Assembly (NCBI GenBank): GCA_038043245.1
Contig: JBBTCH010000001.1
Span: 124,001 to 188,000, forward strand
Source of the DNA: JACPFV01 sp038043245
GTDB taxonomy: Bacteria > Pseudomonadota > Gammaproteobacteria > Nevskiales > Nevskiaceae
Length of the DNA stretch: 64,000 nucleotides
Direction of reading: 5' to 3'
Part shown: piece after piece, positions 1 to 7,300 of the stretch
How positions within the stretch are numbered: position 1 is the stretch's first letter
Layout: the number at the start of each line of letters is the position of its first letter
Notes under the pieces: model-generated
Database searches by the model: none
The model's input: only the letters and a program-made list of their open reading frames with translations
Told to the model about the DNA's origin: nothing
Position numbers and translations under genes: made by a program

Positions 1-155
1 TGGTGGCGACGCACGAGATGGGTTTTGCCCGCGCGGTCTCGCACCGCATGTTGTTCATGGAGCATGGCCGGATCGCGCACGAGGATGCGCCGGCTGCGTT
101 CTTCGATGCGCCGCGCAACGAGCGGCTGCGCGAATTCCTCGGTCAGGTTCTTTAA
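1..155 (+). CDS. ABC transporter ATP-binding protein, C-terminal fragment
   Basis: Only the last 50 codons are inside the window, read in frame from base 3 to the TAA at 153-155. The visible part begins with a V-A-T-H-E-M-G-F stretch, which matches the H-loop and the segment after it in polar amino acid uptake ATPases of the GlnQ/HisP type. These hydrolyse ATP on the cytoplasmic side of an import complex. The tail also has the usual E-H-G-R-I and F-F-D-A-P-R-N-E-R motifs seen near the end of that family. The substrate cannot be told without the upstream part and its permease partners. Confidence 0.75.
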   Translation, partial: VATHEMGFARAVSHRMLFMEHGRIAHEDAPAAFFDAPRNERLREFLGQVL

Positions 156-201
156 ATCCGGATGATCGTCCCCAGATAGCAGGTCTCACAGGGAGAGGCT
201 C

Positions 202-1062
202 ATGAAACAGCTTCGAGAGGTCAGCCGTCAGGCTTCCGGCCACTGGGTGGGCGATGGTTTTCCGGTGCGCCAGCTGGTTTCGATCGAGCGTGACGCGGCT
301 TCGACCAGTCCGTTCCTGATGCTCGATCACGCCGGCCCGCGCGAATTTCCACCGGCACAGACCCCGCGCGGGGTGGGCGCTCATCCGCATCGCGGCTTCG
401 AGACCGTGACCATCGTCTATCACGGCGAGGTCGAGCACCGCGACACGGCCGGCAATAGTGGCGTCATCGGGCCCGGCGACGTGCAATGGATGACCGCGGC
501 TTCCGGCGTGCTGCACGACGAGTTTCACTCGCGCTCCTTCACCGCGCGTGGCGGCGTGATGGAGATGGCGCAGCTGTGGGTCAATCTGCCGGCCAGACAC
601 AAGATGGATGCGCCGCGCTATCAGGGCCTCACCACCGCGCAGATCCCGTCGATCGAACTCGCGCAGCATGCGGGGCAGGTGCGAGTGATCGCTGGCGAAT
701 ACCAGGGCATGAAAGGCCCAGCGCAGACGTTTTCACCGATGAACGTGCTCGACCTGCGCCTGAAGGCAGGTCATGCCGCGACCTTCGATGCGCCTGAGGG
801 CTGGAACGCGATGCTGGTGGTTTTGCACGGAGCGGTGGAGGTGGAAGGCCAGAAGCTTGCGGCCGAGGAAGTTGCGCACTACGGCCGCGAAGGCAAGGGC
901 CTTGCGCTGAAAGCGGTGGAAGACACAACGGCACTGATCCTCAGCGGGCAGCCACTGGATGAGCCGATCGCGCATTACGGACCGTTTGTGATGAACACGC
1001 AGCAGGAGCTCAAGCAGGCTTTCGCGGATTACAACAGCGGCCGGTTCGGGCACTTGGCATAG
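202..1062 (+). CDS. Pirin family protein
   Basis: A 286-residue bicupin protein of the pirin family. The N-terminal cupin carries the metal-binding pattern H-P-H-R-G-F-E-T near residue 62, with further H and E residues (H-D-E-F-H) near residue 105, as in pirins that bind iron. Some family members degrade quercetin and others act as redox-sensing regulators; the sequence does not say which applies here. The start is supported by an AGGGAGAG ribosome-binding site about 7 bases upstream. It follows the ABC ATPase on the same strand by 46 bases and ends just before the left boundary of the integrated element. Confidence 0.9.
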   Translation: MKQLREVSRQASGHWVGDGFPVRQLVSIERDAASTSPFLMLDHAGPREFPPAQTPRGVGAHPHRGFETVTIVYHGEVEHRDTAGNSGVIGPGDVQWMTAASGVLHDEFHSRSFTARGGVMEMAQLWVNLPARHKMDAPRYQGLTTAQIPSIELAQHAGQVRVIAGEYQGMKGPAQTFSPMNVLDLRLKAGHAATFDAPEGWNAMLVVLHGAVEVEGQKLAAEEVAHYGREGKGLALKAVEDTTALILSGQPLDEPIAHYGPFVMNTQQELKQAFADYNSGRFGHLA

Positions 1063-1075
1063 CCGTGCACATAAA

Positions 1076-1105
1076 AAAGGGTCAGCGAGAATCCGCTGAC
1101 CCTTT
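1076..1105 (-). terminator. Hairpin terminator at left edge of the integrated element
   Basis: Perfect 12-base arms (1076-1087 and 1094-1105) enclose a 6-base loop. Read on the minus strand, the arm ends in a run of T residues, which makes it a rho-independent terminator for leftward transcription. No minus-strand gene of the chromosome ends here. One explanation is that it was the original ssrA terminator, displaced when the element inserted. It could also stop pirin transcription from the plus side, less efficiently. Confidence 0.55.
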
Positions 1106-1181
1106 CAATTGGGGCGGCGTCTATCGAAAAGACGGCCTAAGTAAATGAACTAAGGGCGATAAATTTTATTCTGGTTCTGAC

Positions 1182-1202
1182 TTGCCCCCTAGATTGCCCC
1201 TA
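1182..1202 (+). repeat. Left arm-type integrase sites (TTGCCCCTA)
   Basis: TTGCCCCCTA (1182-1191, one extra C) and TTGCCCCTA (1194-1202) sit in tandem, with a looser CTCCCCCT at about 1215. The same motif is repeated near the right end beside the integrase gene. Short repeats near both ends of an integrative element are the usual form of integrase arm-binding sites, so this role is inferred. Confidence 0.55.
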
Positions 1203-1262
1203 AAGTCGAATTTACTCCCCCTGCTATAAATCCATTGTCTGCTCGACATCTTTGGAGCATTG

Positions 1263-2318
1263 ATGGAACACCACAAAAAATACGAAGTTACCAGCCTTAC
1301 TCTAGATTTTGAGGACAGGGAACTCCGCCGAATTCGTGCCATAAGACAGTTTGGAGCCGTCAAGATCGGGGACTTGGGCGGCTGGATCGAAGGCGAGCAC
1401 AATTTGTCTCACGATGGATCGGCATGGGTAATGGATGAAGCGATTGTCTTTCAGGATGCGATTGTCACTGAAACCGCTATTGTTAGGAATAACGTCATCG
1501 TTAGTGGCAATGCGAAGGTTTTTGGAAAAGCCTTGATTCAGGATCAAGCGCGCATAAATCATTACGCTCTAGTTTTTGGGAACGCGATAATTCGAGAATC
1601 AGCCTGCGTATTTGAAGCCGCTAAAGTCGGCACCAATTCAATTATTTGTGGCAACGCACAAGTCTATGGCAGCAGCAAGATACAAAGAGCACTTGTTACT
1701 GGTAATGCAATTATTTCTGGACTTGCTTGCGTAAACGGTGGACGAATAGAAGGCTCCGCCAGGGTGTACGACAACGCAGAAATAAGAGATCACGCAAATA
1801 TTTGCGAAAATGCACAAATCTATGGAAAGGCAAAGGTATTCGATAAATCTTTCGTAGGTGGTAACGCTAGAGTTTATGAGAATGCTTCTCTAAGTAGTTG
1901 GGAGCCGCGCGTATATGGGAATGCGCGTATTTTCGGAAATGCAATGGTATGCGGTGGGGCGACTATATTTGGCGACGCGGAAATATTTGATAACGCCAGA
2001 GTGGGCTCGGTGTTGTCTGCCCCTAAGGTCTACGGGAAAGCAAAGATTTTCGGTAACGCATCTATTGGAGCGGCGCATCTCGATGACGTCATTAACGCCG
2101 AAATATACGAAAACGCAAAAATCTATGGCGATGCAGCAATGTCTGGGGCGACGGCCAAGGGATTTTCTGAAATATTCGAATCGGCACGAGTGCAGGAAAG
2201 GGCCATGATTGACGGAAATGCGAAGATTTATGGCAACGCCACAGTGTGGGGGGATGCTGTTATATCTGGACACGCCCAAATTGGGGGTGATTCTGATATT
2301 TCAGAAACACCGAAATAG
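1263..2318 (+). CDS. YdcK-like hexapeptide-repeat (left-handed beta-helix) protein
   Basis: A 351-residue protein. After an N-terminal segment containing G-D-L-G-G-W-I-E-G-E-H-N-L-S it is made of dozens of degenerate hexapeptide repeats such as G-N-A-K-V-F, G-N-A-R-I-F and E-N-A-K-I-Y. These predict a long left-handed parallel beta-helix. The closest family I recognise is E. coli YdcK and related phage or island proteins of unknown function. No acyltransferase catalytic histidine context is obvious. ATG 1263 is preferred over TTG 1260 because GGAG (1254-1257) is well spaced from it. The gene is AT-rich compared with the host and is the only plus-strand gene of the element, so it is probably cargo. 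Confidence 0.8.
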   Translation: MEHHKKYEVTSLTLDFEDRELRRIRAIRQFGAVKIGDLGGWIEGEHNLSHDGSAWVMDEAIVFQDAIVTETAIVRNNVIVSGNAKVFGKALIQDQARINHYALVFGNAIIRESACVFEAAKVGTNSIICGNAQVYGSSKIQRALVTGNAIISGLACVNGGRIEGSARVYDNAEIRDHANICENAQIYGKAKVFDKSFVGGNARVYENASLSSWEPRVYGNARIFGNAMVCGGATIFGDAEIFDNARVGSVLSAPKVYGKAKIFGNASIGAAHLDDVINAEIYENAKIYGDAAMSGATAKGFSEIFESARVQERAMIDGNAKIYGNATVWGDAVISGHAQIGGDSDISETPK

Positions 2319-2381
2319 AATCCGGCGTTCACTTATAACGTCTGCCGAAAAAAACATAACAATAAACTTCTCTTCACACCC

Positions 2382-2708
2382 TTAGGACAATTTCTGACTG
2401 TGGGGTACATCCATAGCCGCTGCCAGCACTCTCGGCTCATCCGTCCTTTGCCCGTTCACCACGAATGCAATCTGAATCGGCTGGCGTTGGGTCTCGTCAT
2501 GCACTTCCACCGCTTGGGTGGGCTTGCCGTCCAGACGGTCGGCGATTTCCTTGGCCGCCGCTAGATCGCCACCCGCCGCAGCATCTAGCAGCGCCTCGAT
2601 TGCCTTCCGTACACGCGCACGCCCGTCCTGTGCGATTGCCTTGCGTAGCTCGTCGCCCCAGATGCGATTGGCCTTTACACCGTTACGGTTTCCGATAGGT
2701 GCGCCCAT
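2382..2708 (-). CDS. DUF5681-like small protein
   Basis: A 108-residue protein starting M-G-A-P-I-G-N-R-N-G, the low-complexity opening typical of DUF5681 proteins found in phages and islands. A helical segment follows, with A-A-A-G-G-D-L-A-A-A-K-E-I-A-D-R-L-D-G-K-P near residues 43-63. Similar N-termini occur in small terminase-like proteins, but no DNA packaging role can be claimed. ATG 2708 was chosen; an in-frame TTG at 2723 would add five residues. It is the last gene of the leftward set (DUF3987, 68-residue protein, this gene) and is probably co-transcribed with them. Confidence 0.65.
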   Translation of the reverse strand: MGAPIGNRNGVKANRIWGDELRKAIAQDGRARVRKAIEALLDAAAGGDLAAAKEIADRLDGKPTQAVEVHDETQRQPIQIAFVVNGQRTDEPRVLAAAMDVPHSQKLS

Positions 2709-2755
2709 AGGTATTGAATCCAAAGGTAGTGAGTTGATTTACAAGTGCCGTGTCA

Positions 2756-2962
2756 TCAGTGCAGTCGGTAATCGGCGGACAGGTGAAAGTGCGGTAACGT
2801 GCGCTCGCGCGCACTTTCAGCTTGGGGTACTCCCCCCGATTTCTTAGAGATGGACGGATGGGGTACCGCCAAAACTGCCAATACCGGGGTTTCGTCAGTA
2901 TTGGCAGTAGGCCATTCGACACTTTTCACAATTTCACTGCGGGCACGCTCCAGCCAGTTCAT
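2756..2962 (-). CDS. Small protein coupled to the DUF3987 gene
   Basis: A 68-residue reading frame whose ATG overlaps the TGA of the DUF3987 gene (ATGA at 2962-2959), which suggests translational coupling. The sequence begins M-N-W-L-E-R-A-R-S-E-I and continues with T-A-N-T-D-E-T-P-V-L-A-V-L-A-V-P. I recall similar short proteins placed just after DUF3987-type genes in other elements, but this is memory and not a search. No function is assignable. Two perfect inverted repeats (2784-2819 and 2874-2908) fall inside it, so part of its conservation could reflect DNA or RNA structure instead of protein. Confidence 0.55.
   Translation of the reverse strand: MNWLERARSEIVKSVEWPTANTDETPVLAVLAVPHPSISKKSGGVPQAESARERTLPHFHLSADYRLH
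2784..2819. repeat. Inverted repeat, 9-base arms
   Basis: TGAAAGTGC (2784-2792) and GCACTTTCA (2811-2819) form a perfect inverted repeat with an 18-base spacer rich in alternating C and G. It lies near the 3' end of the small coupled gene. It might be an operator, a replication site or an RNA hairpin; nothing decides between these. Confidence 0.5.
2874..2908. repeat. Inverted repeat, 11-base arms
   Basis: ACTGCCAATAC (2874-2884) and GTATTGGCAGT (2898-2908) are perfect arms around a 13-base spacer. The repeat is about 50 bases beyond the end of the DUF3987 gene. Satellites often keep a replication origin near their replication gene, so this is a candidate, but no iterons are seen. Confidence 0.5.
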
Positions 2963-4767
2963 ACCGCCGCCGTTTTGGCTTTGAGTGCCGGATGTATGGT
3001 GTAAATCGTTGTCGGCCTACCGCCGCGCTCACTGACTCCAGCAGCCTTGGATCGCAGCCAACCTTCATCCTCAAGCCAATCCAATGCCGCCTGTATGGAT
3101 TCTTCGGTTGTCAGGCTGCGCCATTGATTGCGGCGCACATCACGCAGTGAAAACCCGTCTTCCAGTTTTCCGCGTTCCAGCTTTGCCGCCAGTGCCTGCG
3201 CCGCACGCAGCCCGTCATCTTTGAGCAACCCATAGCAGCGCCGCGCGTGCGCTTCTAAGTATTCGCACCAGGCTGCTGCACGTAGCGCCGCTTCCTTGCT
3301 CACAGGGCCGCAGACGCCATGCGCCGCGCAGTCCACCAGATGAAAGATCAGCGCCAGCGCGGGGAACAATTTTTCATATTTCGCCAAGTGCTGCCGGATG
3401 ATGGGTTGTTCCTCTGACGGCATGCGTACCGTGTTGAGGTCATGCGCCCATTCAATGAAGACCGCCTGCGCGCCTTCGTCAAACCAGAAAAACGGAAACT
3501 TGGCGATGTCATCCGCCGGGGCCGCGCCAAACGCTACCGGATCAAATTCCGCCAGCTTGTCAAAGATGGCTTGTGCCGCTTCCCGTGCGGCCTTGTCCGG
3601 GGAACGGTCGCGCCATTCCCAGCGTCTCGGATCGGGAAACACCAGCAGTTGAAAACGTTGCAGCATCCCATCGTTGCCCAGCGCGTTGGCCGCCTCTTCC
3701 AGATACGCAATGAGCTTGTCCGGCTGGATGCCGCCGAAGATGGACACGCACAGATTGGCGATTTCAATATGTCCGCGCCCTATGCGGTCAGTATCGAAAC
3801 TTTGATTGCCGTTCCAAGCTTCGAGAAAGAAAGCCCTGTCTCCCTCGCGCCCCTCACGCTCCCAGTTGGCTATCAGCCCTACCAGTTCATCACGCAACAC
3901 CATCACGCCCGCCGGATTGTCGCGCAACAATTCGCCCAACTTTTCCACCGTCGTATCGTTGGATTTGTAGCGGCGCGGCTTGGGTTGTTCCGGGGCTTGC
4001 TCGCTCAGGTTGCGAAATTCCTTGGCGATGATGGCCGGATCGCCTTTGCTGGACTTCTTGGCCGCTGCTTTGACGCGGCCTTCAATGTCATCCTTGCGGG
4101 CTTCATGCACCAGCTTTTCCGTTTCGTATTCCGCCAGCGCCGCCTTGTTGGCTTTGTTCGCATCGGCAATCAACTTGTCCATTGGACGCAATGCCACACC
4201 CCATGCCGGGGATTTCTTGGCCGATGGATCGCCGACGATACCGCCCCACAAATTCGGGACGATCAGCCAGCTATCGCGTGACTTTGGTTTGATGGCGCAG
4301 TGCGCACCGATGATGGAACCCAACGCCACAAGCGCCGCTCCTGCAATGAAGTCCGGCGGACATGGCATCCTCTCGGCCTCATCCATTACCCAGGCGCGCA
4401 ACACATCCGGCAGCAACACTTCAGCGTCAAAGGCGGGTACGGGTTTCAGTTCGGCAAGAATGGGCTTAGGTTCGGGCCAATCAGTTGACGCGATTTCAAT
4501 CCAGTAGCCCCTAGCCTTTTCTTCGGGGGTGCATTTCAGGCAGTGCGCCACTCTGTGTTGTAGCGTTTTTTCTTGCCCAGGCTCCCACGGGTGAGAATGC
4601 TCATCACCGCAATACGGGCAATCAAAATAAACCCGTTGGCGGGCAGGGAACAAATCGTCTTTCGGGATTAAAACAACTTCTCCGTAAACATAAGGGGCCG
4701 TCGCGAAATGGCCGCCCAAGTGCGTCTTTCGAAAAGTTTGGGCGTCCACGTTAGGCCGCCTCGCCAA
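2959..4767 (-). CDS. DUF3987 (YfjI-like) replication-associated protein
   Basis: A 602-residue protein. The N-terminus has a probable zinc-binding site, C50-x2-C53 and C76-x2-C79, in a CPYC...HCLKC arrangement. From about residue 120 it matches the DUF3987 family: a D-F-I-A-G-A-A-L-V-A-L-G-S segment, a Walker-A-like G-D-P-S-A-K-K-S-P near residue 180, D-E-L-V-G near 290, and I-F-G-G-I-Q-P near 345. DUF3987 proteins are common in satellites and islands and resemble helicase or primase-helicase proteins that start element replication; that role is inferred. The ATG overlaps the end of the AlpA-like gene by 17 bases, so the two are probably one transcript. Confidence 0.8.
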   Translation of the reverse strand: MARRPNVDAQTFRKTHLGGHFATAPYVYGEVVLIPKDDLFPARQRVYFDCPYCGDEHSHPWEPGQEKTLQHRVAHCLKCTPEEKARGYWIEIASTDWPEPKPILAELKPVPAFDAEVLLPDVLRAWVMDEAERMPCPPDFIAGAALVALGSIIGAHCAIKPKSRDSWLIVPNLWGGIVGDPSAKKSPAWGVALRPMDKLIADANKANKAALAEYETEKLVHEARKDDIEGRVKAAAKKSSKGDPAIIAKEFRNLSEQAPEQPKPRRYKSNDTTVEKLGELLRDNPAGVMVLRDELVGLIANWEREGREGDRAFFLEAWNGNQSFDTDRIGRGHIEIANLCVSIFGGIQPDKLIAYLEEAANALGNDGMLQRFQLLVFPDPRRWEWRDRSPDKAAREAAQAIFDKLAEFDPVAFGAAPADDIAKFPFFWFDEGAQAVFIEWAHDLNTVRMPSEEQPIIRQHLAKYEKLFPALALIFHLVDCAAHGVCGPVSKEAALRAAAWCEYLEAHARRCYGLLKDDGLRAAQALAAKLERGKLEDGFSLRDVRRNQWRSLTTEESIQAALDWLEDEGWLRSKAAGVSERGGRPTTIYTIHPALKAKTAAV

Positions 4768-4960
4768 TCTGTGAGGCGATCCACTCGTTAATCGAATTCT
4801 CGCTCCACGCCACGCTTGCAGTGCCTTTGATGTGCACCTGCTTTGGGAATTGGCCCTCGGCCATCAATGCGTAGAGTTGCGAACGTCCCAAGCCCGTGCG
4901 GGTCTCGACTTCACGGCGGCGAAGTAAGCGCGCCGGGGTTGATTTGAGTTGCTGTGCCAT
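4751..4960 (-). CDS. AlpA family DNA-binding regulator
   Basis: A 69-residue protein with a winged helix-turn-helix of the AlpA/MerR-like excisionase type: L-L-R-R-R-E-V-E-T-R-T-G-L-G-R-S at residues 12-27, then L-Y-A-L-M-A-E-G-Q-F-P-K-Q-V and V-A-W-S-E-N-S-I-N-E-W-I. In P4-like and CP4-57 elements AlpA acts as an activator of integrase or as an excisionase. Its place at the head of the replication gene set and upstream of DUF3987 fits a regulator of element excision and replication. Confidence 0.85.
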   Translation of the reverse strand: MAQQLKSTPARLLRRREVETRTGLGRSQLYALMAEGQFPKQVHIKGTASVAWSENSINEWIASQIGEAA

Positions 4961-5041
4961 CTGTTGCCTCCATCTGGCCGGGAGATTCCGGTGATGTCCG
5001 CAATGTCTGGCACGTCCTACGTCATAGGTGAAACTGAAAAA

Positions 5042-5698
5042 CTATTTTTGAATTTTCAATTTGGCAAACTTGGCTCGCGCCCTTGGCGTTAGATACTCGA
5101 CACCCCAATGAGCGATTAACTTTTTCTTTTCGGCATCAGTCCACTTCTGCGCTGCTTTCTCGACTGCATCACGACAGATTTGCAGCGATTCTTTGCGCGC
5201 GTTTACGGCCTTCACTATGGCCGGGCCTGTAACGTCATAGCGTGGGGCCATCAGTTGTGCAGCCTCGTATTGAGTCAATCCGGCCGCTTCTAACTTAGAG
5301 GCGTTGAGGCACCATTCCTCGTGCTTTTTCTCCAGACTGATTTGTTGTCGCGGGGGTAGTCTGCGCCCCTTGCCCGTCCTCACAATCCCGAATGCTCTGT
5401 CTAACTGCCAATCGTTCTGCGCGGCGTGATCTAGGCGGCGGTAGATAAAGTCCAGCACCCAGATAGGTGGGTAAAGTTTGTGGGCTGTCGTGTGACGGAA
5501 TGCCTCGAACGCCCAAATAGGATTGCCGGTGTTTTCAAATTGACTGCGGCAATAAATTAGCCGTAGTTGTAGCGTGTCACTTTCGGCATCGAGCATTTTG
5601 TTAACAGGATGCCACTCGGCTTTTTCGTGCTGATTCAGGCTTAGAGTCCGCGGCCAAATCTCTTGATCGCCGTTAGGCGGATAGCTCACACAAAACAT
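5042..5698 (-). CDS. Unknown protein of the integrated element
   Basis: A 218-residue protein I do not recognise. It is mostly soluble and rich in aromatic and charged residues, with no signal peptide or membrane segment. The middle region contains a W-A-F-E-A-F-R-H-T-T-A-H-K-L-Y-P-P-I-W segment. The C-terminal half (about residues 125-218) looks helical and basic, with a possible helix-turn-helix-like stretch L-T-Q-Y-E-A-A-Q-L-M-A near residue 141, ending K-F-A-K-L-K-I-Q-K. It sits between the integrase and the AlpA-like gene, on the same strand, with 153 bases of gap to the integrase. A DNA-binding or anti-phage role is possible but unsupported. Confidence 0.6.
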   Translation of the reverse strand: MFCVSYPPNGDQEIWPRTLSLNQHEKAEWHPVNKMLDAESDTLQLRLIYCRSQFENTGNPIWAFEAFRHTTAHKLYPPIWVLDFIYRRLDHAAQNDWQLDRAFGIVRTGKGRRLPPRQQISLEKKHEEWCLNASKLEAAGLTQYEAAQLMAPRYDVTGPAIVKAVNARKESLQICRDAVEKAAQKWTDAEKKKLIAHWGVEYLTPRARAKFAKLKIQK

Positions 5699-5851
5699 AA
5701 CGCACCTTCCTTGCGCCCTTCGATTGAAGGTCGCACCAGGCCGAGAAGGTGTCCGGCTTTTCGCCCCGTCAGGCTAGGTGCGGCCAAAGTGTCAAAAATT
5801 GGTTTTGACTGAAACTTGATGGAGTCTTTAGGCGCGCCACAGGGTGCCCCC

Positions 5852-7108
5852 CTATGCCGCAGCACGGGAGTGAAGGGGAATCACGTCAGCGCCACGCTTG
5901 AGGGCATCGAGGTAATCCGCCCACGCTTGCATCATCTTCCGGCGCTCGGCCAGGAATTGCGTGCGGTCGTATGCCGCACCAAGCGGGCCACGCACCTTGT
6001 GCGCTAACTGGCGCTCGATGGCGTCCGGGTTCCAGCCTAATTCCTCGTGCAACATCGTCCGTGCAGTCGCTCGGAATCCATGAGGCGTCATCACGTCACC
6101 GCCATAGCCAAGTGATTGGAGCGCGGCTCTTACGGCGTTCTCGCTCATGGGGCGCATGCGCGAACGTCCGCCGGGGAACACGTAGTTAGGCGCGTCCGGT
6201 TTTTCAGGCATCGGCCTATCCGTCAGTGGCTGTAGCTCACGCAGAATCTCTATGGTCTGTACCGATAGCGGCACGATATGGTCGCTCTTGGTCTTGGTGA
6301 CAAAGTAGCGCCACTCGGCGGCCCCAAGATCAACCTCGTTCCATTGCATGCGCCGGACTTCGCCGGGACGTTGGAACAATAGCGGCGTGAGTTTCAATGC
6401 GGCCGTCACTACCGCAGTGCCCCGGAAGGAATCTATCGCGCGCATAAGTTGCGTCACGCCGTCTTTGTCCGTGATAGCGGCTAGGTGTGCATGCTCCACT
6501 GGCTTGAGCGCGCCGATGAGGTCGCGGGTCGGGTCGCTTTTGACGATGCCATGGGCAACGCCGTAGCGGAACACTTGGCTGCAATTCGTTAGCAAGCGGT
6601 GCGCGGTCTCGTGCGCGCTGCGCGCTTCCACTTTTTTAATGCACGCCAGCACCTCTGTAGGATCTATCTCGGCCAGAGGGCGCGTGCCGATGTAGGGATA
6701 AACATCTTTCTCTAGGGCGCGGGCGACTTTCTTGTGGTGCACCACAGACCACGAAGCACGCTGCGACTCAATCATCGCCAGCGCCACGGACTTAAAGGAA
6801 TTGGAGGCGCTTTCGCGAGCTTTGATCTTTTCGACGCGCCGATGGTTCGCCGGATTGATCTTGCCGATGACCAAGGCGCGGTGCTCGTCACGCATCTGGC
6901 GTGCCTCTACCAGCGGAAGGGCAGGGTAGGGGCCAAACGAAAGGCGCGACTCTTTGCCCGCGTGCGAAAACTTATAGCGCCAGCCCTTCGCGCCAGTCGG
7001 CATCACCTCTAGGTATAGGCCGCCACCGTCAAACAGTTTCCAAGCCTTCTCACGCGGCTTGGCGCTTCGACATTGCGAGTCTTTAAGCGGCACCACTGTT
7101 CTTGGCAT
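5852..7108 (-). CDS. int: Tyrosine-type integrase (P4 family)
   Basis: A 418-residue integrase with an N-terminal DUF4102 arm-binding domain (residues about 5-90, opening with L-K-D-S-Q-C-R-S-A), a SAM-like core-binding domain, and a C-terminal catalytic domain. Visible catalytic positions are the first Arg in Q-R-P-G-E-V-R-R-M-Q-W, the H-G-F-R box in M-T-P-H-G-F-R-A-T-A-R, a His in Q-L-A-H-K-V, and the nucleophile Tyr in G-A-A-Y-D-R. It catalyses site-specific integration and excision. Its start lies beside the TTGCCCCTA repeats and about 190 bases from the ssrA 3' end, which makes ssrA the likely attachment target. It appears intact. Confidence 0.93.
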   Translation of the reverse strand: MPRTVVPLKDSQCRSAKPREKAWKLFDGGGLYLEVMPTGAKGWRYKFSHAGKESRLSFGPYPALPLVEARQMRDEHRALVIGKINPANHRRVEKIKARESASNSFKSVALAMIESQRASWSVVHHKKVARALEKDVYPYIGTRPLAEIDPTEVLACIKKVEARSAHETAHRLLTNCSQVFRYGVAHGIVKSDPTRDLIGALKPVEHAHLAAITDKDGVTQLMRAIDSFRGTAVVTAALKLTPLLFQRPGEVRRMQWNEVDLGAAEWRYFVTKTKSDHIVPLSVQTIEILRELQPLTDRPMPEKPDAPNYVFPGGRSRMRPMSENAVRAALQSLGYGGDVMTPHGFRATARTMLHEELGWNPDAIERQLAHKVRGPLGAAYDRTQFLAERRKMMQAWADYLDALKRGADVIPLHSRAAA

Positions 7109-7111
7109 TAG

Positions 7112-7197
7112 TTGCCCCTACGTTTGCAGTTCTAGGCCTTAGAGTTGCCCCTACGACCATATGAGTTGCCCCTAAAACTGCCCCTAAGATGGGGCAA
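7112..7197 (+). repeat. Right arm-type integrase sites (TTGCCCCTA array)
   Basis: TTGCCCCTA occurs at 7112-7120, 7145-7153 and 7166-7174. CTGCCCCTA is at 7178-7186 and an inverted copy ATGGGGCAA at 7189-7197. They sit directly upstream of the integrase start and mirror the motif at the left end. Spacing of the first three (33 and 21 bases) is roughly in phase with DNA turns. They are probable arm sites that may also autoregulate the integrase promoter. Confidence 0.6.
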
Positions 7198-7232
7198 TGC
7201 CGTAGGGTTCCTAATCAGGCCGTATTGTGCCA

Positions 7233-7266
7233 TAAAAACAAAAAACCCCTCATGCTTCGAGGGGTT
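7233..7266 (-). terminator. ssrA terminator
   Basis: AACCCCTC (7244-7251) and GAGGGGTT (7259-7266) form a stem with a 7-base loop. On the minus strand it is followed by T6-G-T5. It lies 35 bases past the tmRNA 3' end and is a good rho-independent terminator for ssrA. Confidence 0.8.
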
Positions 7267-7300
7267 AAGTGTTTTCTACGGAACATCTAGGACTAGAAAA

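Larger units (their letters stand above)
1180..7300. mobile_element. ssrA-adjacent integrated element (satellite or island)
   Basis: About 6.1 kb lies between the pirin gene and the 3' end of ssrA. It holds a P4-type tyrosine integrase pointing away from ssrA, an AlpA-like regulator, a DUF3987 protein, a DUF5681-like protein and cargo, but no capsid, tail or conjugation genes. This composition fits a phage satellite or small mobilisable island. TTGCCCCTA repeats occur at both ends in the same orientation. The cargo gene at 1263-2318 is clearly AT-richer than the surrounding chromosome. The 3' end of ssrA is a well-known integration target, but I could not find a clear direct repeat of it at the left end, so the exact boundaries are estimates. 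Confidence 0.7.

Noticed and set aside
1107..1125. Possible left copy of the ssrA 3' end (GGGGCGG region)
   Set aside because: Only a short GC-rich match with gaps to GGAGGCGG; too weak to call an attachment site.
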